Assembly: GCA_014843695.1 (NCBI GenBank)
Contig: CM026394.1
Coordinates: forward strand, 41,559,823-41,623,822
Length of the DNA stretch: 64,000 bases
DNA from: Archivesica marissinica
Lineage: Eukaryota; Mollusca; Bivalvia; Venerida; Vesicomyidae
Direction: 5' to 3'
Of this stretch, positions 34,713 through 45,657 are shown one piece after another. Position 1 is the first letter of the stretch; the number at the start of each line of letters is the position of its first letter. The position numbers were made by a program, and so were the translations under genes. The notes under the pieces are model-generated. The model saw nothing but the letters and a program-made list of their open reading frames with translations, ran no database searches and was not told the DNA's origin.

Positions 34713-36675
34713 CCCTTTCTTTCCCTCATAATAAAACAGTCATATCAGGTTCTCCAGCCCAATACAGTAACTATATAATAGCTACCAATAGATAAGAAAC
34801 CAATAACTGTACACTGTCCCCATAAGGTATTTCAGGAAAAACTGATAAAATGACCCCTATCATGTTTAACCCTGTTTTCCCTGATAAAAACTTACTTTAA
34901 TATATTTATGGTAAGAATAAAAAATTTAGAAACTTTTTAGTATTTACTTAAATACGGAGGTGTAAATATGGGACATGCAGGTTTTGGAGAATAATTATTA
35001 TATTTGTTTATTTAAACTGAATTTTGGTCAATGTAAAGTTTGTAGAGAATAAAATTCTCTTTCTAACAGTATCAAACTCATATTTGTATGGTAAGCCTGT
35101 CTTTTTCAATTAGGTTATAAAGACAATGAATGTCCTAATATCTGGATATTGAGACAGATACAGCCATGCTAGATTTTTCAGGGTATGTTGTATATATAGC
35201 TATATGTCCCTTTTATTCAAGATATTTCTATCAAGTAAAGACATTTGGAAAGAAGACACTTTTTTACCTTTTCACTGCTGTAAAAATCATCAATATAATG
35301 TATAGGCATTGGTGTTTACACACAAACTGAATGATTTCATCCATACAGTAGGCCTAATGATTATTTTTCACACTGATTCTGGAAGTCATAAATTTTAATT
35401 GGCTTTGATGTGTCCTGTGTATTGTGTTGACATATATATACATGTATATATACAAGTTTTACTTACTTTGATCACAGAAGGTTTATTGCCCTGGCAGGCA
35501 ATAAAACAATAAACAGGAAACCAGTGTTTTCACAGCTGCTGTCAAACACCGTCAATTATGCGTCAATTATGCAAATGTGATCAATGGCATAATGCCTGTG
35601 ATCTATGCATGTATTAAATTTGATTGGTTGTCTCATTATAAAGCACACCCCTTGCACACATTTTCAGAAATTGAAATTATCATTTACAAACCCAGTAATT
35701 TTCCATGATAAATAAATTCCTTGTTAAACTCTGTGACTTACTGCATTCAAAGCTAAACTGTGACCGTATGCCTCTTTGATCTTTATGTTAACAAATAAGT
35801 ATAAAAGTTGTAACCTCAGGAATTTCAGAAAATTAAACCAGCCTAGATAGTCTATTACATATATCTATTTTTAGAACGTCCAAGTAATTTTCCATGATTA
35901 TGCCAGCATTGACCCAGCTGTCGTGATTTATATAACACCTGCAGGAGATATTTTTAATTGACGATTGCCGTAGAATTTCAAATGTAAGCATCATTGTTTT
36001 TCAAAATAAATCATTATATAAATGTCCAAAATATTAGATAATGCTCTTGTAAAGATAACATTTGCAATCTTTAAGTTTTGTTTTAGAACTCCAAAACGGC
36101 AGGCGTGATGGTTTTAAAACGGACACGTAAAACACGTATATATCAGGTGACTGGTATAGTCGTATATATACGTATTTATCAGGTGCCCGATAACATGTAG
36201 AAATACGTATATATAAGGTAGTCGTAGCACACGTAGAAATACGTATATATCAGGGAATGGGTTAATGCATCATAATGTCACGTGATAAATGTTCTAATTT
36301 CAATCCAATTCTAATTTTAGACCATACGCATGAATTGGCCTTCACTGTGGAAATTTACTAAATACCTAGATAGTTTTATGCAAGCTAATGAATGGGGTTT
36401 GCCCTGAGTAATTGCTATTTTTAGATTTATTTTCATTTTAGCTTCCGACATTTATAGATAAATTCTTGTTGCTTACTGAAGCATATTTTGACCGCTTTTC
36501 TGCTGTATTAGTAGCGAAAATGATGGATTTAAAACGGACACGTAAAAACACGTATATATCAGGTGCCCGATAACACGTAGAAATACGTATATATCAGGTG
36601 CCCGATAACACGTAGAAATACGTATATATCAGGTGCCCGATAACACGTAGAAATACGTATATATCAGGGTATGGG
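34713..36675. mobile_element. 2 kb TTAA-flanked element, non-autonomous
   Basis: Bounded by TTAA|CCCTTTCTTTCCCTCATA on the left (34709-34712) and TATCAGGGTATGGG|TTAA on the right (36676-36679). Inverted repeats are poor beyond CCC/GGG. There is no transposase frame. The right part contains CACGTAGAAATACGTATATA and GTGCCCGATAACACG repeats. The class is inferred from the TTAA borders only. Confidence 0.5.
36106..36675. repeat. duplicated right-end module with 35 bp repeats
   Basis: TTAAAACGGACACGTAAAA...CACGTATATATCAGG occurs at about 36114 and again at 36529. Both copies run to TATATATCAGGG(A/T)ATGGGTTAA, at about 36260 and 36679. The second holds about four 35 bp units (CCCGATAACACGTAGAAATA, then CGTATATATCAGGTG). 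Confidence 0.8.
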
Positions 36676-36991
36676 TTAAATACAACATTTGAATAGAAGG
36701 AGTGCTTTATAATGGGCCAGTGTATCTTACTAGACAAAATTTTGTTTGAAAATCGTAAAAACCAAAAAGGCCCAAAAGAGGGTGCATTCAGGGTCCCTAT
36801 GGCGACAATTTCGCCCACATCGCCCTCTAGAATAATCCCTGACGAGAACATGCATTTGGCTAATGAACAGTAAATAAATACATATAATACAGACATGTAC
36901 ATATGAATATATGCATAAACCTCCTTTAAAAATTGACATAATTGAACAATACGTTGTTTCTTATTAGACGACATGAGTGTATTATTGTTTC

Positions 36992-38131
36992 TTAACTCTT
37001 TGAACCCTAATTTCTATGTACATCTAATAAATGTATTGACGTTTAACTCTTTGAACCCTAATTTCTATGTACACCTAATAAATGTATTGACGTTTAACTC
37101 TTTGAACCCTAATTTCTATGTACACCTAATAAATGTATTGACGTTTAACTCTTTGAACCCTAATTTCTATGTACACCTAATAAATGTATTGACGTTTAAC
37201 TCTTTGAACCCTAATTTCTATGTACACCTAATAAATGTATTGACGTTTAACTCTTTGAACCCTAATTTCTATGTACACCTAATAAATGTATTGACGTTTA
37301 ACTCTTTGAACCCTAATTTCTATGTACACCTAATAAATGTATTGACGTTTAACTCTTTGAACCCTAATTTCTATGTACACCTAATAAATGTATTGACGTT
37401 TAACTCTTTGAACCCTAATTTCTATGTACACCTAATAAATGTATTGACGTTTAACTCTTTGAACCCTAATTTCTATGTACACCTAATAAATGTATTGACG
37501 TTTAACTCTTTGAACCCTAATTTCTATGTACACCTAATAAATGTATTGACGTTTAACTCTTTGAACCCTAATTTCTATGTACACCTAATAAATGTATTGA
37601 CGTTTAACTCTTTGAACCCTAATTTCTATGTACACCTAATAAATGTATTGACGTTTAACTCTTTGAACCCTAATTTCTATGTACACCTAATAAATGTATT
37701 GACGTTTAACTCTTTGAACCCTAATTTCTATGTACACCTAATAAATGTATTGACGTTTAACTCTTTGAACCCTAATTTCTATGTACACCTAATAAATGTA
37801 TTGACGTTTAACTCTTTGAACCCTAATTTCTATGTACACCTAATAAATGTATTGACGTTTAACTCTTTGAACCCTAATTTCTATGTACACCTAATAAATG
37901 TATTGACGTTTAACTCTTTGAACCCTAATTTCTATGTACACCTAATAAATGTATTGACGTTTAACTCTTTGAACCCTAATTTCTATGTACACCTAATAAA
38001 TGTATTGACGTTTAACTCTTTGAACCCTAATTTCTATGTACACCTAATAAATGTATTGACGTTTAACTCTTTGAACCCTAATTTCTATGTACACCTAATA
38101 AATGTATTGACGTTTAACTCTTTGAACCCTA
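36992..38131. repeat. 51 bp array, almost identical units
   Basis: About 22 copies of TTAACTCTTTGAACCCTAAT, TTCTATGTACACCTAATAAA, TGTATTGACGT. Apart from one base in the first unit (ACATCTAATA) I see no differences until the array ends. The period is 17 codons, so a long plus-strand frame exists; it is not a gene. Confidence 0.97.
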
Positions 38132-38464
38132 CAGCCCTGAGCATACAATCCTATGACCCTGAGCTCCTGAGCAGAACTTTTGTATATATGGGGTATGTTG
38201 CATGTGTGTCCATATCTCAATAACGGTAAGGTAGATCCTCATGAGATTTTGAGGACCTGTAAATAAATGGACCCTATCACTATTCCTCTTTATACCTGTC
38301 ATATTCCTCATATTACCTGCGTGACAGGTGACAAAATGACAGATAAGTCATATTTTTGTACACAACTCAATAAACATTTGAAATAATAAAACTATTATTG
38401 AAAAACTAATGTCGAACATACCGTCGGACATACTGGTACTAGGAAATAATGTATATTAATTATA
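38132..38464. other. no feature recognised
   Basis: About 330 bp with short repeats of CATATTCCTCATATTACC type. No coding match. Confidence 0.5.
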
Positions 38465-38723
38465 CTGGGCTCATTCTAGATCAGAATTCTTTGGAGAAGT
38501 GAGAAAGCGCATGATTGGATTGCATCCTTAGATGGCGTTATTTAATAGATTTCTGGGTTAAATTACACAGTATCACCATTAAATTGAATAGAAGGAGTGC
38601 TTTATAATGGGACAGTTAGTGGACAAAATGTAAAAAAAAATTATTGTTTTTTATTAGGGAGAAATGGAGGCGAAGTATCTAGGGCGACCATTTCGACCAA
38701 ATCGCCCTCTAGAATGAGCCCTG
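38465..38723. mobile_element. CAGGG MITE, reverse-oriented copy
   Basis: From CTGGGCTCATTCTAGATCAG to CCCTCTAGAATGAGCCCTG, 259 bp, with GAAGGAGTGCTTTATAATGG inside. Both ends are recognisable. Confidence 0.78.
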
Positions 38724-38855
38724 TTATATACATATATTTCCCAACATGATGTTTCTTGTAGATCACGGGCCTTACCCATCTTTGTGCCATAATAATTTAT
38801 CATTGCCTGTTAGAGCCGTGACATGATAAAAAAAAACCCACTATAAGATAGCATA

Positions 38856-39080
38856 CAGTGAAACCCCTCGATACCAGAACCCCCTCTAAATCGGAATTCC
38901 CTCCAAACTGGACAATTTTTCCTGACGCGACATTTGCCCGTTATTCATTGTAAAAAACTTCTATAAACCGAAACCCCTCTTTTCCAAATACCGAACAAGT
39001 TTTCAGAACCATTTGTGCACATTTCAATTGCAATTTACCCCTGAAAAACGAACAGCCGATGGAGAAAAATACAGAAACTT
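38856..39080. mobile_element. pogo/Tigger-like 5' end
   Basis: TA|CAGTGAAACCCCTCGATACC, followed by AACCCCCTCTAAATCGG and CCGAAACCCCTCTTTTCC, is typical of Tigger-style ends. No matching right end was seen before the 63 bp array. Confidence 0.5.
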
Positions 39081-39109
39081 AACACCTTCCGTGTGTTCAC
39101 AAGTCATCT

Positions 39110-39658
39110 ATATCTGTATTTATTTGTGTGTATTGTGTCAAACTGTACTTCAGTGTTATCTGATGCAGTTACATTCATTTCTCTATTTGTGTGTATTGTG
39201 TCAAACTGTACTTCAGTGTTATCTGATGCAGTTACATTCATTTCTCTATTTGTGTGTATTGTGTCAAACTGTACTTCAGTGTTATCTGATGCAGTTACAT
39301 TCATTTCTCTATTTGTGTGTATTGTGTCAAACTGTACTTCAGTGTTATCTGATGCAGTTACATTCATTTCTCTATTTGTGTGTATTGTGTCAAACTGTAC
39401 TTCAGTGTTATCTGATGCAGTTACATTCATTTCTCTATTTGTGTGTATTGTGTCAAACTGTACTTCAGTGTTATCTGATGCAGTTACATTCATTTCTCTA
39501 TTTGTGTGTATTGTGTCAAACTGTACTTCAGTGTTATCTGATGCAGTTACATTCATTTCTCTATTTGTGTGTATTGTGTCAAATTGTACTTCAGTGTTAT
39601 CTGATGCAGTTACATTCATTTCTCTATTTGTGTGTATTGTGTCAAATTGTACTTCTTT
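39110..39658. repeat. 63 bp tandem array
   Basis: About 8.5 copies of CTCTATTTGTGTGTATTGTG, TCAAACTGTACTTCAGTGTT, ATCTGATGCAGTTACATTCA, TTT. The last two copies have AAATTG. The period is 21 codons, so frames are open on both strands. Confidence 0.96.
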
Positions 39659-39721
39659 GATTTATCCAATACTTCAAATTTACATCGCTAATGCATTTCC
39701 TTCGATAACGTATTCTAGTTT

Positions 39722-39876
39722 GCGGAATTATACCCAGGTGTCCACCCATACCTGAAATACCTCTCGGGGGGCACCTTGTGTCTACATCCACCATCAGCAG
39801 GAGAATTGCCTAAGGTGTTTGGTGCGACTTTAAAACCCAAAACAAATTGATCATCTATAACAACTGTACTTTTTCA
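39722..39876 (+). repeat. dispersed repeat, shared with 25016-25185
   Basis: ACCCAGGTGTCCACCCATAC, GAAATACCTC, GGGCACCTTGTGTC and TTGGTGCGACTTTAAAACCC match the other copy in order. It lies just downstream (3') of the GPCR gene. Confidence 0.5.
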
Positions 39877-39933
39877 GAGCTGTTTCATCCATCTCGTTAT
39901 TGTATTCCTTTGTATGTTGGGAAATTGTAGATG

Positions 39934-41184
39934 TCACTTCTCCGATTCATTCATTGCCGCTTGTTTTGTGTCATCAGTCACTTGTTGTTGATCACATATG
40001 AATAATGCTTCATCATTTCTCCTTTCATCATGTTCATCAAACATGTTGCCATGGTTATCATCTGGGCTGCTCAGCGCCATGTCTAAGCGCGAATGAATTG
40101 TACTTCGTCTGTGCATGAATGATCTCTGTCTAAAGTTCGCCTCATTGATCGAATGTCTCCGATGAGGAAAGAGTTTGTAAAAGACAGCTGAATATCCTTC
40201 TTGAACATATCGAAGTCTAAATGCGTAAATCAGTGGATCGGCCAAACAATTAAGTTGAAGAATCAGGAATAGGGTAGCGTTAATTGTTAAAAACTGTTGG
40301 AATTGATCGATGACAAACTTTTTGTCCTTGTGTATCATCACTTCCAAATAGATCAGATAAATCCCATGTGGGGTCCAGAAAAGAACAAAGGTTCCAATTA
40401 TGAGCAATGTGGTGACAATGGCTTTGCAGTTGTGCATTTCATATTGGTGCAGTATTCGGTCTTGCGTAATAATGGACTTTACAAGTATGTAAATCCTAGT
40501 ATAGATCAGGCTAATTCCAAAGAGTACAACGAAGATGAACACCACTATCGCAAACTCCAATTCAAAATCATCGTATATAACTTGTTCGCAGAATGTCTCT
40601 GGTGTTTCGGACATTGTTGCTAAGGCGACAATCAGTTCTAGAAGGGTGAATGCTATGCTAACGGCCCATATCCCTAAAATGAGCACGGTCCCATTGTAAT
40701 TTGTCATGAATCGTCCATAGTTCAAAGGTTTAGTTATGACCAGATAGTGATCTACGGCCATCAGTAACAGATTGATCAGTGTTGCTAGCATAGCCACGTC
40801 CAACATTAGCTTTGCAAAGAGTGCTGCACACTCGTCCGCGATGTAACAGACATTGATCATGTTATAGAGAAATATAGCAGCTAAAAGGACACTGTCCGAA
40901 ATTCCCAGACTAATGATCAGTTTGAAATGCATGGTGCGTCTATGTGGAATGTGTACAGTAGCGGTTATGGATAAAGCATTTGCAATAAGACCCAGGATAC
41001 AGAGTACAGATGAGATTGTTTCGATCCATGTTTGGTAGATATCCGAAAACATTTCGTCAGTCGAATTATTGTTCATTGCAGAGATGTCCCAGGCTTCTGT
41101 CTTACTGATCGAGTCACTGACAGTAATTGAGTACCGGTAATTGTTTGTGGTTGAAATGTTTAGGTTTTCGATCGTCCGTGCCAT
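39934..41184 (-). CDS. class A (rhodopsin-like) G-protein-coupled receptor, intronless CDS
   Basis: A 416-residue seven-helix receptor of the plasma membrane; ligand unknown. Residues from the ATG at 41184: N-tail with sequons Asn9, Asn39 and Asn40; TM1 54-79 (GLIAN, Asn69); TM2 87-108 (LGISD, Asp97); TM3 119-144, followed by DHY at 145-147 in place of DRY; TM4 with Trp173; Cys199 in loop 2; TM5 209-234 without the usual proline; TM6 with FWTP (Trp270, Pro272); TM7 with DPLIY (316-320) in place of NPxxY; then helix 8 and a polar tail of about 85 residues. The missing TM5 proline recalls the melanocortin/lipid/cannabinoid/adenosine cluster, but that is a weak hint. An in-frame ATG at 41256 would add 24 residues, but it lies in the adjacent 46 bp repeat and before a likely splice acceptor, so 41184 is preferred. 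It is antisense to MLH1. Confidence 0.88.
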   Translation of the reverse strand: MARTIENLNISTTNNYRYSITVSDSISKTEAWDISAMNNNSTDEMFSDIYQTWIETISSVLCILGLIANALSITATVHIPHRRTMHFKLIISLGISDSVLLAAIFLYNMINVCYIADECAALFAKLMLDVAMLATLINLLLMAVDHYLVITKPLNYGRFMTNYNGTVLILGIWAVSIAFTLLELIVALATMSETPETFCEQVIYDDFELEFAIVVFIFVVLFGISLIYTRIYILVKSIITQDRILHQYEMHNCKAIVTTLLIIGTFVLFWTPHGIYLIYLEVMIHKDKKFVIDQFQQFLTINATLFLILQLNCLADPLIYAFRLRYVQEGYSAVFYKLFPHRRHSINEANFRQRSFMHRRSTIHSRLDMALSSPDDNHGNMFDEHDERRNDEALFICDQQQVTDDTKQAAMNESEK

Positions 41185-41202
41185 TATTGGTCTTCTGTTA
41201 TG

Positions 41203-41230
41203 GTAACTATGGTAACCTGAAAGTATATGA
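41203..41230 (-). promoter_or_regulatory. candidate 3' splice site in the GPCR 5' UTR
   Basis: The minus strand reads TCATATACTTTCAG|GTTACC, with the exon beginning at 41216, 32 bases before the preferred ATG. This would place an upstream non-coding exon beyond the 46 bp array (above 43050) and put the array inside a 5' UTR intron. Inferred only from the motif. Confidence 0.4.
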
Positions 41231-41247
41231 AGCAGGAGTCTTTGATT

Positions 41248-43050
41248 GTTGAACATTAAATAACATAGTGCTCAAGCAGGGTTCCTACTGTGTGTTGAAC
41301 ATTAAATAACATAGTGCTCAAGCAGGGTTCCTACTGTGTGTTGAACATTAAATAACATAGTGCTCAAGCAGGGTTCCTACTGTGTGAACATTAAATAACA
41401 TAGTGCTCAAGCAGGGTTCCTACTGTGTGTTGAACATTAAATAAATAGTGCTCAAGCAGGGTTCCTACTGTGTTTGAACATTAAATAACATAGTGCTCAA
41501 GCAGGGTTCCTACTGAAAAAAAACAACCAACACACTGTGTTGAACATTAAATAACATAGTGCTCAAGCAGGGTTCCTACTGTGTGTTGAACATTAAATAA
41601 CATAGTGCTCAAGCAGGGTTCCTACTGTGTGTTGAACATTAAATAACATAGTGCTCAAGCAGGGTTCCTACTGTGTGTTGAACATTAAATAACATAGTGC
41701 TCAAGCAGGGTTCCTACTGTGTGTTGAACATTAAATAACATAGTGCTCAAGCAGGGTTCCTACTGTGTGTTGAACATTAAATAACATAGTGCTCAAGCAG
41801 GGTTCCTACTGTGTGTTGAACATTAAATAACATAGTGCTCAAGCAGGGTTCCTACTGTGTGTTGAACATAAATAACATAGTGCTCAGCAGGGTCCTACTG
41901 TGTGTTGAACATTAAATAACATAGTGCTCAAGCAGGGTTCCTACTGTGTGTTGAACATTAAATAACATAGTGCTCAAGCAGGGTTCCTACTGTGTGTTGA
42001 ACATTAAATAACATAGTGCTCAAGCAGGGTTCCTACTGTGTGTTGAACATTAAATAACATAGTGCTCAAGCAGGGTTCCTACTGTGTGTTGAACATTAAA
42101 TAACATAGTGCTCAAGCAGGGTTCCTACTGTGTGTTGAACATTAAATAACATAGTGCTCAAGCAGGGTTCCTACTGTGTGTTGAACATTAAATAACATAG
42201 TGCTCAAGCAGGGTTCCTACTGTGTGTTGAACATTAAATAACATAGTGCTCAAGCAGGGTTCCTACTGTGTGTTGAACATTAAATAACATAGTGCTCAAG
42301 CAGGGTTCCTACTGTGTGTTGAACATTAAATAACATAGTGCTCAAGCAGGGTTCCTACTGTGTGTTGAACATTAAATAACATAGTGCTCAAGCAGGGTTC
42401 CTACTGTGTGTTGAACATTAAATAACATAGTGCTCAAGCAGGGTTCCTACTGTGTGTTGAACATTAAATAACATAGTGCTCAAGCAGGGTTCCTACTGTG
42501 TGTTGAACATTAAATAACATAGTGCTCAAGCAGGGTTCCTACTGTGTGTTGAACATTAAATAACATAGTGCTCAAGCAGGGTTCCTACTGTGTGTTGAAC
42601 ATTAAATAACATAGTGCTCAAGCAGGGTTCCTACTGTGTGTTGAACATTAAATAACATAGTGCTCAAGCAGGGTTCCTACTGTGTGTTGAACATTAAATA
42701 ACATAGTGCTCAAGCAGGGTTCCTACTGTGTGTTGAACATTAAATAACATAGTGCTCAAGCAGGGTTCCTACTGTGTGTTGAACATTAAATAACATAGTG
42801 CTCAAGCAGGGTTCCTACTGTGTGTTGAACATTAAATAACATAGTGCTCAAGCAGGGTTCCTACTGTGTGTTGAACATTAAATAACATAGTGCTCAAGCA
42901 GGGTTCCTACTGTGTGTTGAACATTAAATAACATAGTGCTCAAGCAGGGTTCCTACTGTGTGTTGAACATTAAATAACATAGTGCTCAAGCAGGGTTCCT
43001 ACTGTGTGTTGAACATTAAATAACATAGTGCTCAAACAGGGTTCCTACTG
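41248..43050. repeat. 46 bp array upstream of the GPCR
   Basis: About 39 copies of TGTTGAACATTAAATAACAT plus AGTGCTCAAGCAGGGTTCCT and ACTGTG. A small insertion (AAAAAAACAACCAACACA) sits at about 41516, and a few units have one-base losses (41440, 41870-41890). Most other units appear identical. The first unit overlaps the alternative GPCR start codon. Confidence 0.97.
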
Positions 43051-43199
43051 TCGGATGCCAATTGCGATAACCAATAAATACCAGCGCTAAATTTGGTGAA
43101 TTGGCGACAATAAAAGTAAAATGTAAAGTGTTTGTTTATTATAGTGTCACCCCTATTTAAAGGGCCAGCTATTTCTGACTTATGAGACACCTCTTTTTA

Positions 43200-43530
43200 A
43201 TGAACATCAGTACTTCCCGAATCCTATGCTTGTATGCCACACGACAGGCATATTGTAGGCAAATCGGTAACCATTATTTAACTAGCTGGCGGCTCACCAA
43301 CCGGACATATCAGAATGAACCCCTGATGAGATTCGAACCGTCGTCCTCCTGCTCCGTAGGCGGGACTGAATCCTATGCTTGTATGTTATGCGTCAGGCAT
43401 ACTGTAGGCAAATCGGTAAACATTATTTAACTAGCTGGCGGCTCACCAACCGGCCATATCAGAACGGACCCCTGATGAGATTCGAACCTTCGACCTCCTG
43501 CGGGAGCCGTAACCACTACAATATATGGTG
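43200..43530 (-). mobile_element. tandemly duplicated tRNA-like SINE (family E)
   Basis: Two units about 159 bp apart share GAATCCTATGCTTGTATG, GTAGGCAAATCGGTAA, ACTAGCTGGCGGCTCACCAA and CCCCTGATGAGATTCGAACC. On the minus strand this gives A-box-like GTAGTGGTTACGGCTCCC and B-box-like GGTTCGAATCTC, so it is a tRNA-derived SINE. Confidence 0.65.
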
Positions 43531-44108
43531 CAACTGAAATATTTATATGTATGTATGTATGATTTCATATAAGGGTCTTCCTCGCTCCTGAATTGCCGTT
43601 TGTTTGTCATTGGAGTCAATACTAAACACACGATACTATTGATTAGAGATAATTTAACTAAAATTAGTCTACAAATAAATATGCATGGGCACTCATGTGA
43701 GATATCGCGTTGTATTGCACATGAATGAATGTCAACCATATTTGCATTATTTTGTTATGTCAACAAACCGCGTATACGACATTTGTTTATAGTTTGAAAT
43801 ACTCAGTTTTTGATGCAAATATTTGGGGGGAAAATATACCATATAATAGAACAATTACATTATGCAGACATTTGCGTTTTCACCGATGTAGTGTCGCTTT
43901 AAGAATCGTAGAAAAAGTCTGCTCATTCTGTTACATATTTTTTATCTAAGTAAAGGGTCATCATTAATGTTGGTAAAATTTGTGACCCCCAACCCATTTG
44001 CTTCTTATAAATTATAACAATTTCACTCATATATTCATAACATTTCATCTTATTATATTGTAATTATTGTGCAGTTTGTGCATATTATTTGAAAGCAATA
44101 TAATATGT
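43531..44108. other. no feature recognised
   Basis: AT-rich sequence with TATGTATGTATG microsatellite at about 43548. Short frames on both strands match nothing I know. Confidence 0.5.
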
Positions 44109-44112
44109 TTAA

Positions 44113-44351
44113 CCCTTTCCACACCACAGGCCTCTCGATAGACTTACAAAAAGTGTAGATCCAGATGAGCCGGCTCGTGATGAGCCGTCCCATCAGGATC
44201 TGTACTATTTGCCAGTAATATTATTATTTTTAGACAAAAATTACCCCATTTTGATAAAATGAACTACTCCAAATATAAATTTTTATTTTATTAATTATTG
44301 GTCTGAAAATATCATGCACCAGTCCATGTCAATTACTTGGGGTTGAATGGA
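44113..44351. mobile_element. TTAA palindromic MITE, copy 2
   Basis: Flanked by TTAA on both sides (44109-44112, 44352-44355). Ends CCCTTTCCACACCA and TTGGGGTTGAATGGA. Core hairpin AGATGAGCCGGCTCGTGATG / AGCCGTCCCATCAGGATCTG. More worn than copies 4 and 6. Confidence 0.85.
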
Positions 44352-44402
44352 TTAAACTAACTAATGTTCTTAGCAATTTGTTATATTAAATGAAATAAAA
44401 CC

Positions 44403-44600
44403 AGTGGTTAGCAACTCGGATTTGATCCTCGGGCCAGGACGTATGTGAGATGGTACGGTGATCGCCAGATCAGACAGGTGGGTTTTCTCCGGGTACTCCG
44501 GTTTCCTCCCCACACGAATGACCACAAATACGCTGTCATCCAATGAGAGTGATTAATATAAGTTGTTAGCGCTTGTTTCGCAATCGTTGTAAAATAAAAC
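44403..44600 (+). mobile_element. SINE family B
   Basis: Plus orientation: AGTGGTTAGCAACTCGGATT, GAGATGGTACGGTGATCGCC, GGTGGGTTTTCTCCGGGTAC, GAGTGATTAATATAAGTTGT. The first part of the head is missing. Confidence 0.82.
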
Positions 44601-44857
44601 CAAGAAACAAACATAAATAAAGTTTCGACAAATGTTTTTTTTTTCTTGTGTTTGTTTCTCGTCCATACGTCGACTTTCTCGACATTTCTGGCCGGGAGTA
44701 TATGGTAGTTATCTCTTGATAAGAAAATCCTGGAAACTGGTTGCCACGCCACCTCTATTGCTTTTGAAAAAAATACTTTTTAAAAATTGTTTTAAAATTT
44801 CAGTTTTAGGAATAAGTACTCTAAAATTTCAATTTTAGGAATAAAATTGTCAAATTG

Positions 44858-44961
44858 TGACTTAACCCCATTTTGTCGAAATTTATTAAATAACACAATT
44901 TAAGGGTGCAATCGCGCGCTGTCTCACTTCTCCCTACAATTATGACCTAGAATAAGTCCTG
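44858..44961. mobile_element. CAGGG MITE, right-end fragment
   Basis: GACTTAACCCCATTTTGTCG, TTATTAAATAACAC, CTCACTTCTCCC and GACCTAGAATAAGTCCTGG match the right third of the family. Confidence 0.65.
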
Positions 44962-45269
44962 GTAATGTCTGTTAAATAATATTGAATAATTTGACATTTT
45001 GATTTGTAAACAAATTGTCCAAGTTTACCTAGAATACGATATGTGAGTTTGCAGCACATTCTAAGTAAATTCATATTGAGGCTTAAAAAACAACACTAAA
45101 TCTTGGTGAATACAAATATTTGAAATTTTACGTACAAGTAACAATTAGCAATGTTAGGACACTTCTTTCGAAGCAAGTTTTAACAACTTATATTAGTGGC
45201 TGCGGAAAAAGCCTATTATAACTATTTTTCGGTCAAATTTGGGATAATATGATAATGGGCCTAGTTTTT
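44962..45269. other. no feature recognised
   Basis: AT-rich sequence of about 300 bp; only a short SINE B-like scrap (GAAGCAAGTTTTAACAACTT, about 45170). Confidence 0.45.
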
Positions 45270-45273
45270 TTAA

Positions 45274-45509
45274 CCCATTCAACACCAAGTAACTGACATG
45301 GACTGGTCCATGATATTTTTAGACCAATAAATTAATAACAAAATTACATTTGGATCAGTTCATTTATCAAAATGGGTAATTTTTTTCCTAAAAATAGTTA
45401 TATTACTTGAAAAAAGTGCAGATCCTGATGAGACGGCTCGTCACGAGCCGGCTCATCTGGATCTACACTTTTTTGTAAGCCAATTTAGAGGTCTGTGGTG
45501 TTGAAAGGG
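45274..45509. mobile_element. TTAA palindromic MITE, copy 3 (reverse)
   Basis: TTAA at 45270-45273 and 45510-45513. Ends CCCATTCAACACCAAG and TGTGGTGTTGAAAGGG. Core TGAGACGGCTCGTCACGAGC / CGGCTCATCTGGATCTACAC. Opposite orientation to copies 1, 2, 4 and 6. Confidence 0.88.
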
Positions 45510-45515
45510 TTAATT

Positions 45516-45657
45516 AAACTTTATTGATTGCAAAGCAAGTTTTAACAACTTATATTAATCACTCTCGTTGGTGCGGATGAAAGCGTAAATGTCGTCATTC
45601 GTGTGAGAAAACCGGAGTACACGGAGAAAACCCACCTGTCCAATCTGACGACCACCG
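45516..45657 (-). mobile_element. SINE family B, head missing
   Basis: AAACTTTATTGATTGCAAAG to CACCTGTCCAATCTGACGAC, directly after the TTAA MITE. The tRNA part is absent. Confidence 0.8.

Larger units (their letters stand above)
34676..36842. mobile_element. CAGGG MITE split by a 2 kb TTAA element
   Basis: On the left, GTCAGAATTTTTGGGAGAAG and GAGAAAGCGCGTGATCGCTT (34676-34708), and on the right, ATACAACATTTGAATAGAAG to GCCCTCTAGAATAATCCCTG (36680-36842), are the two parts of one reverse-oriented MITE as seen at 61131-61433. About 60-70 bp of the expected middle is missing. Confidence 0.7.

Noticed and set aside
36973..38223. 416-residue repeat frame as a secreted or membrane protein
   Set aside because: 22 nearly identical 51 bp units; hydrophobic character follows from base composition. 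No exon or conserved end.
41185..41256. The longer GPCR start at 41256
   Set aside because: That ATG is inside the first 46 bp repeat unit and lies upstream of a plausible splice acceptor; the extra 24 residues show no conserved feature. Kept only as an alternative.
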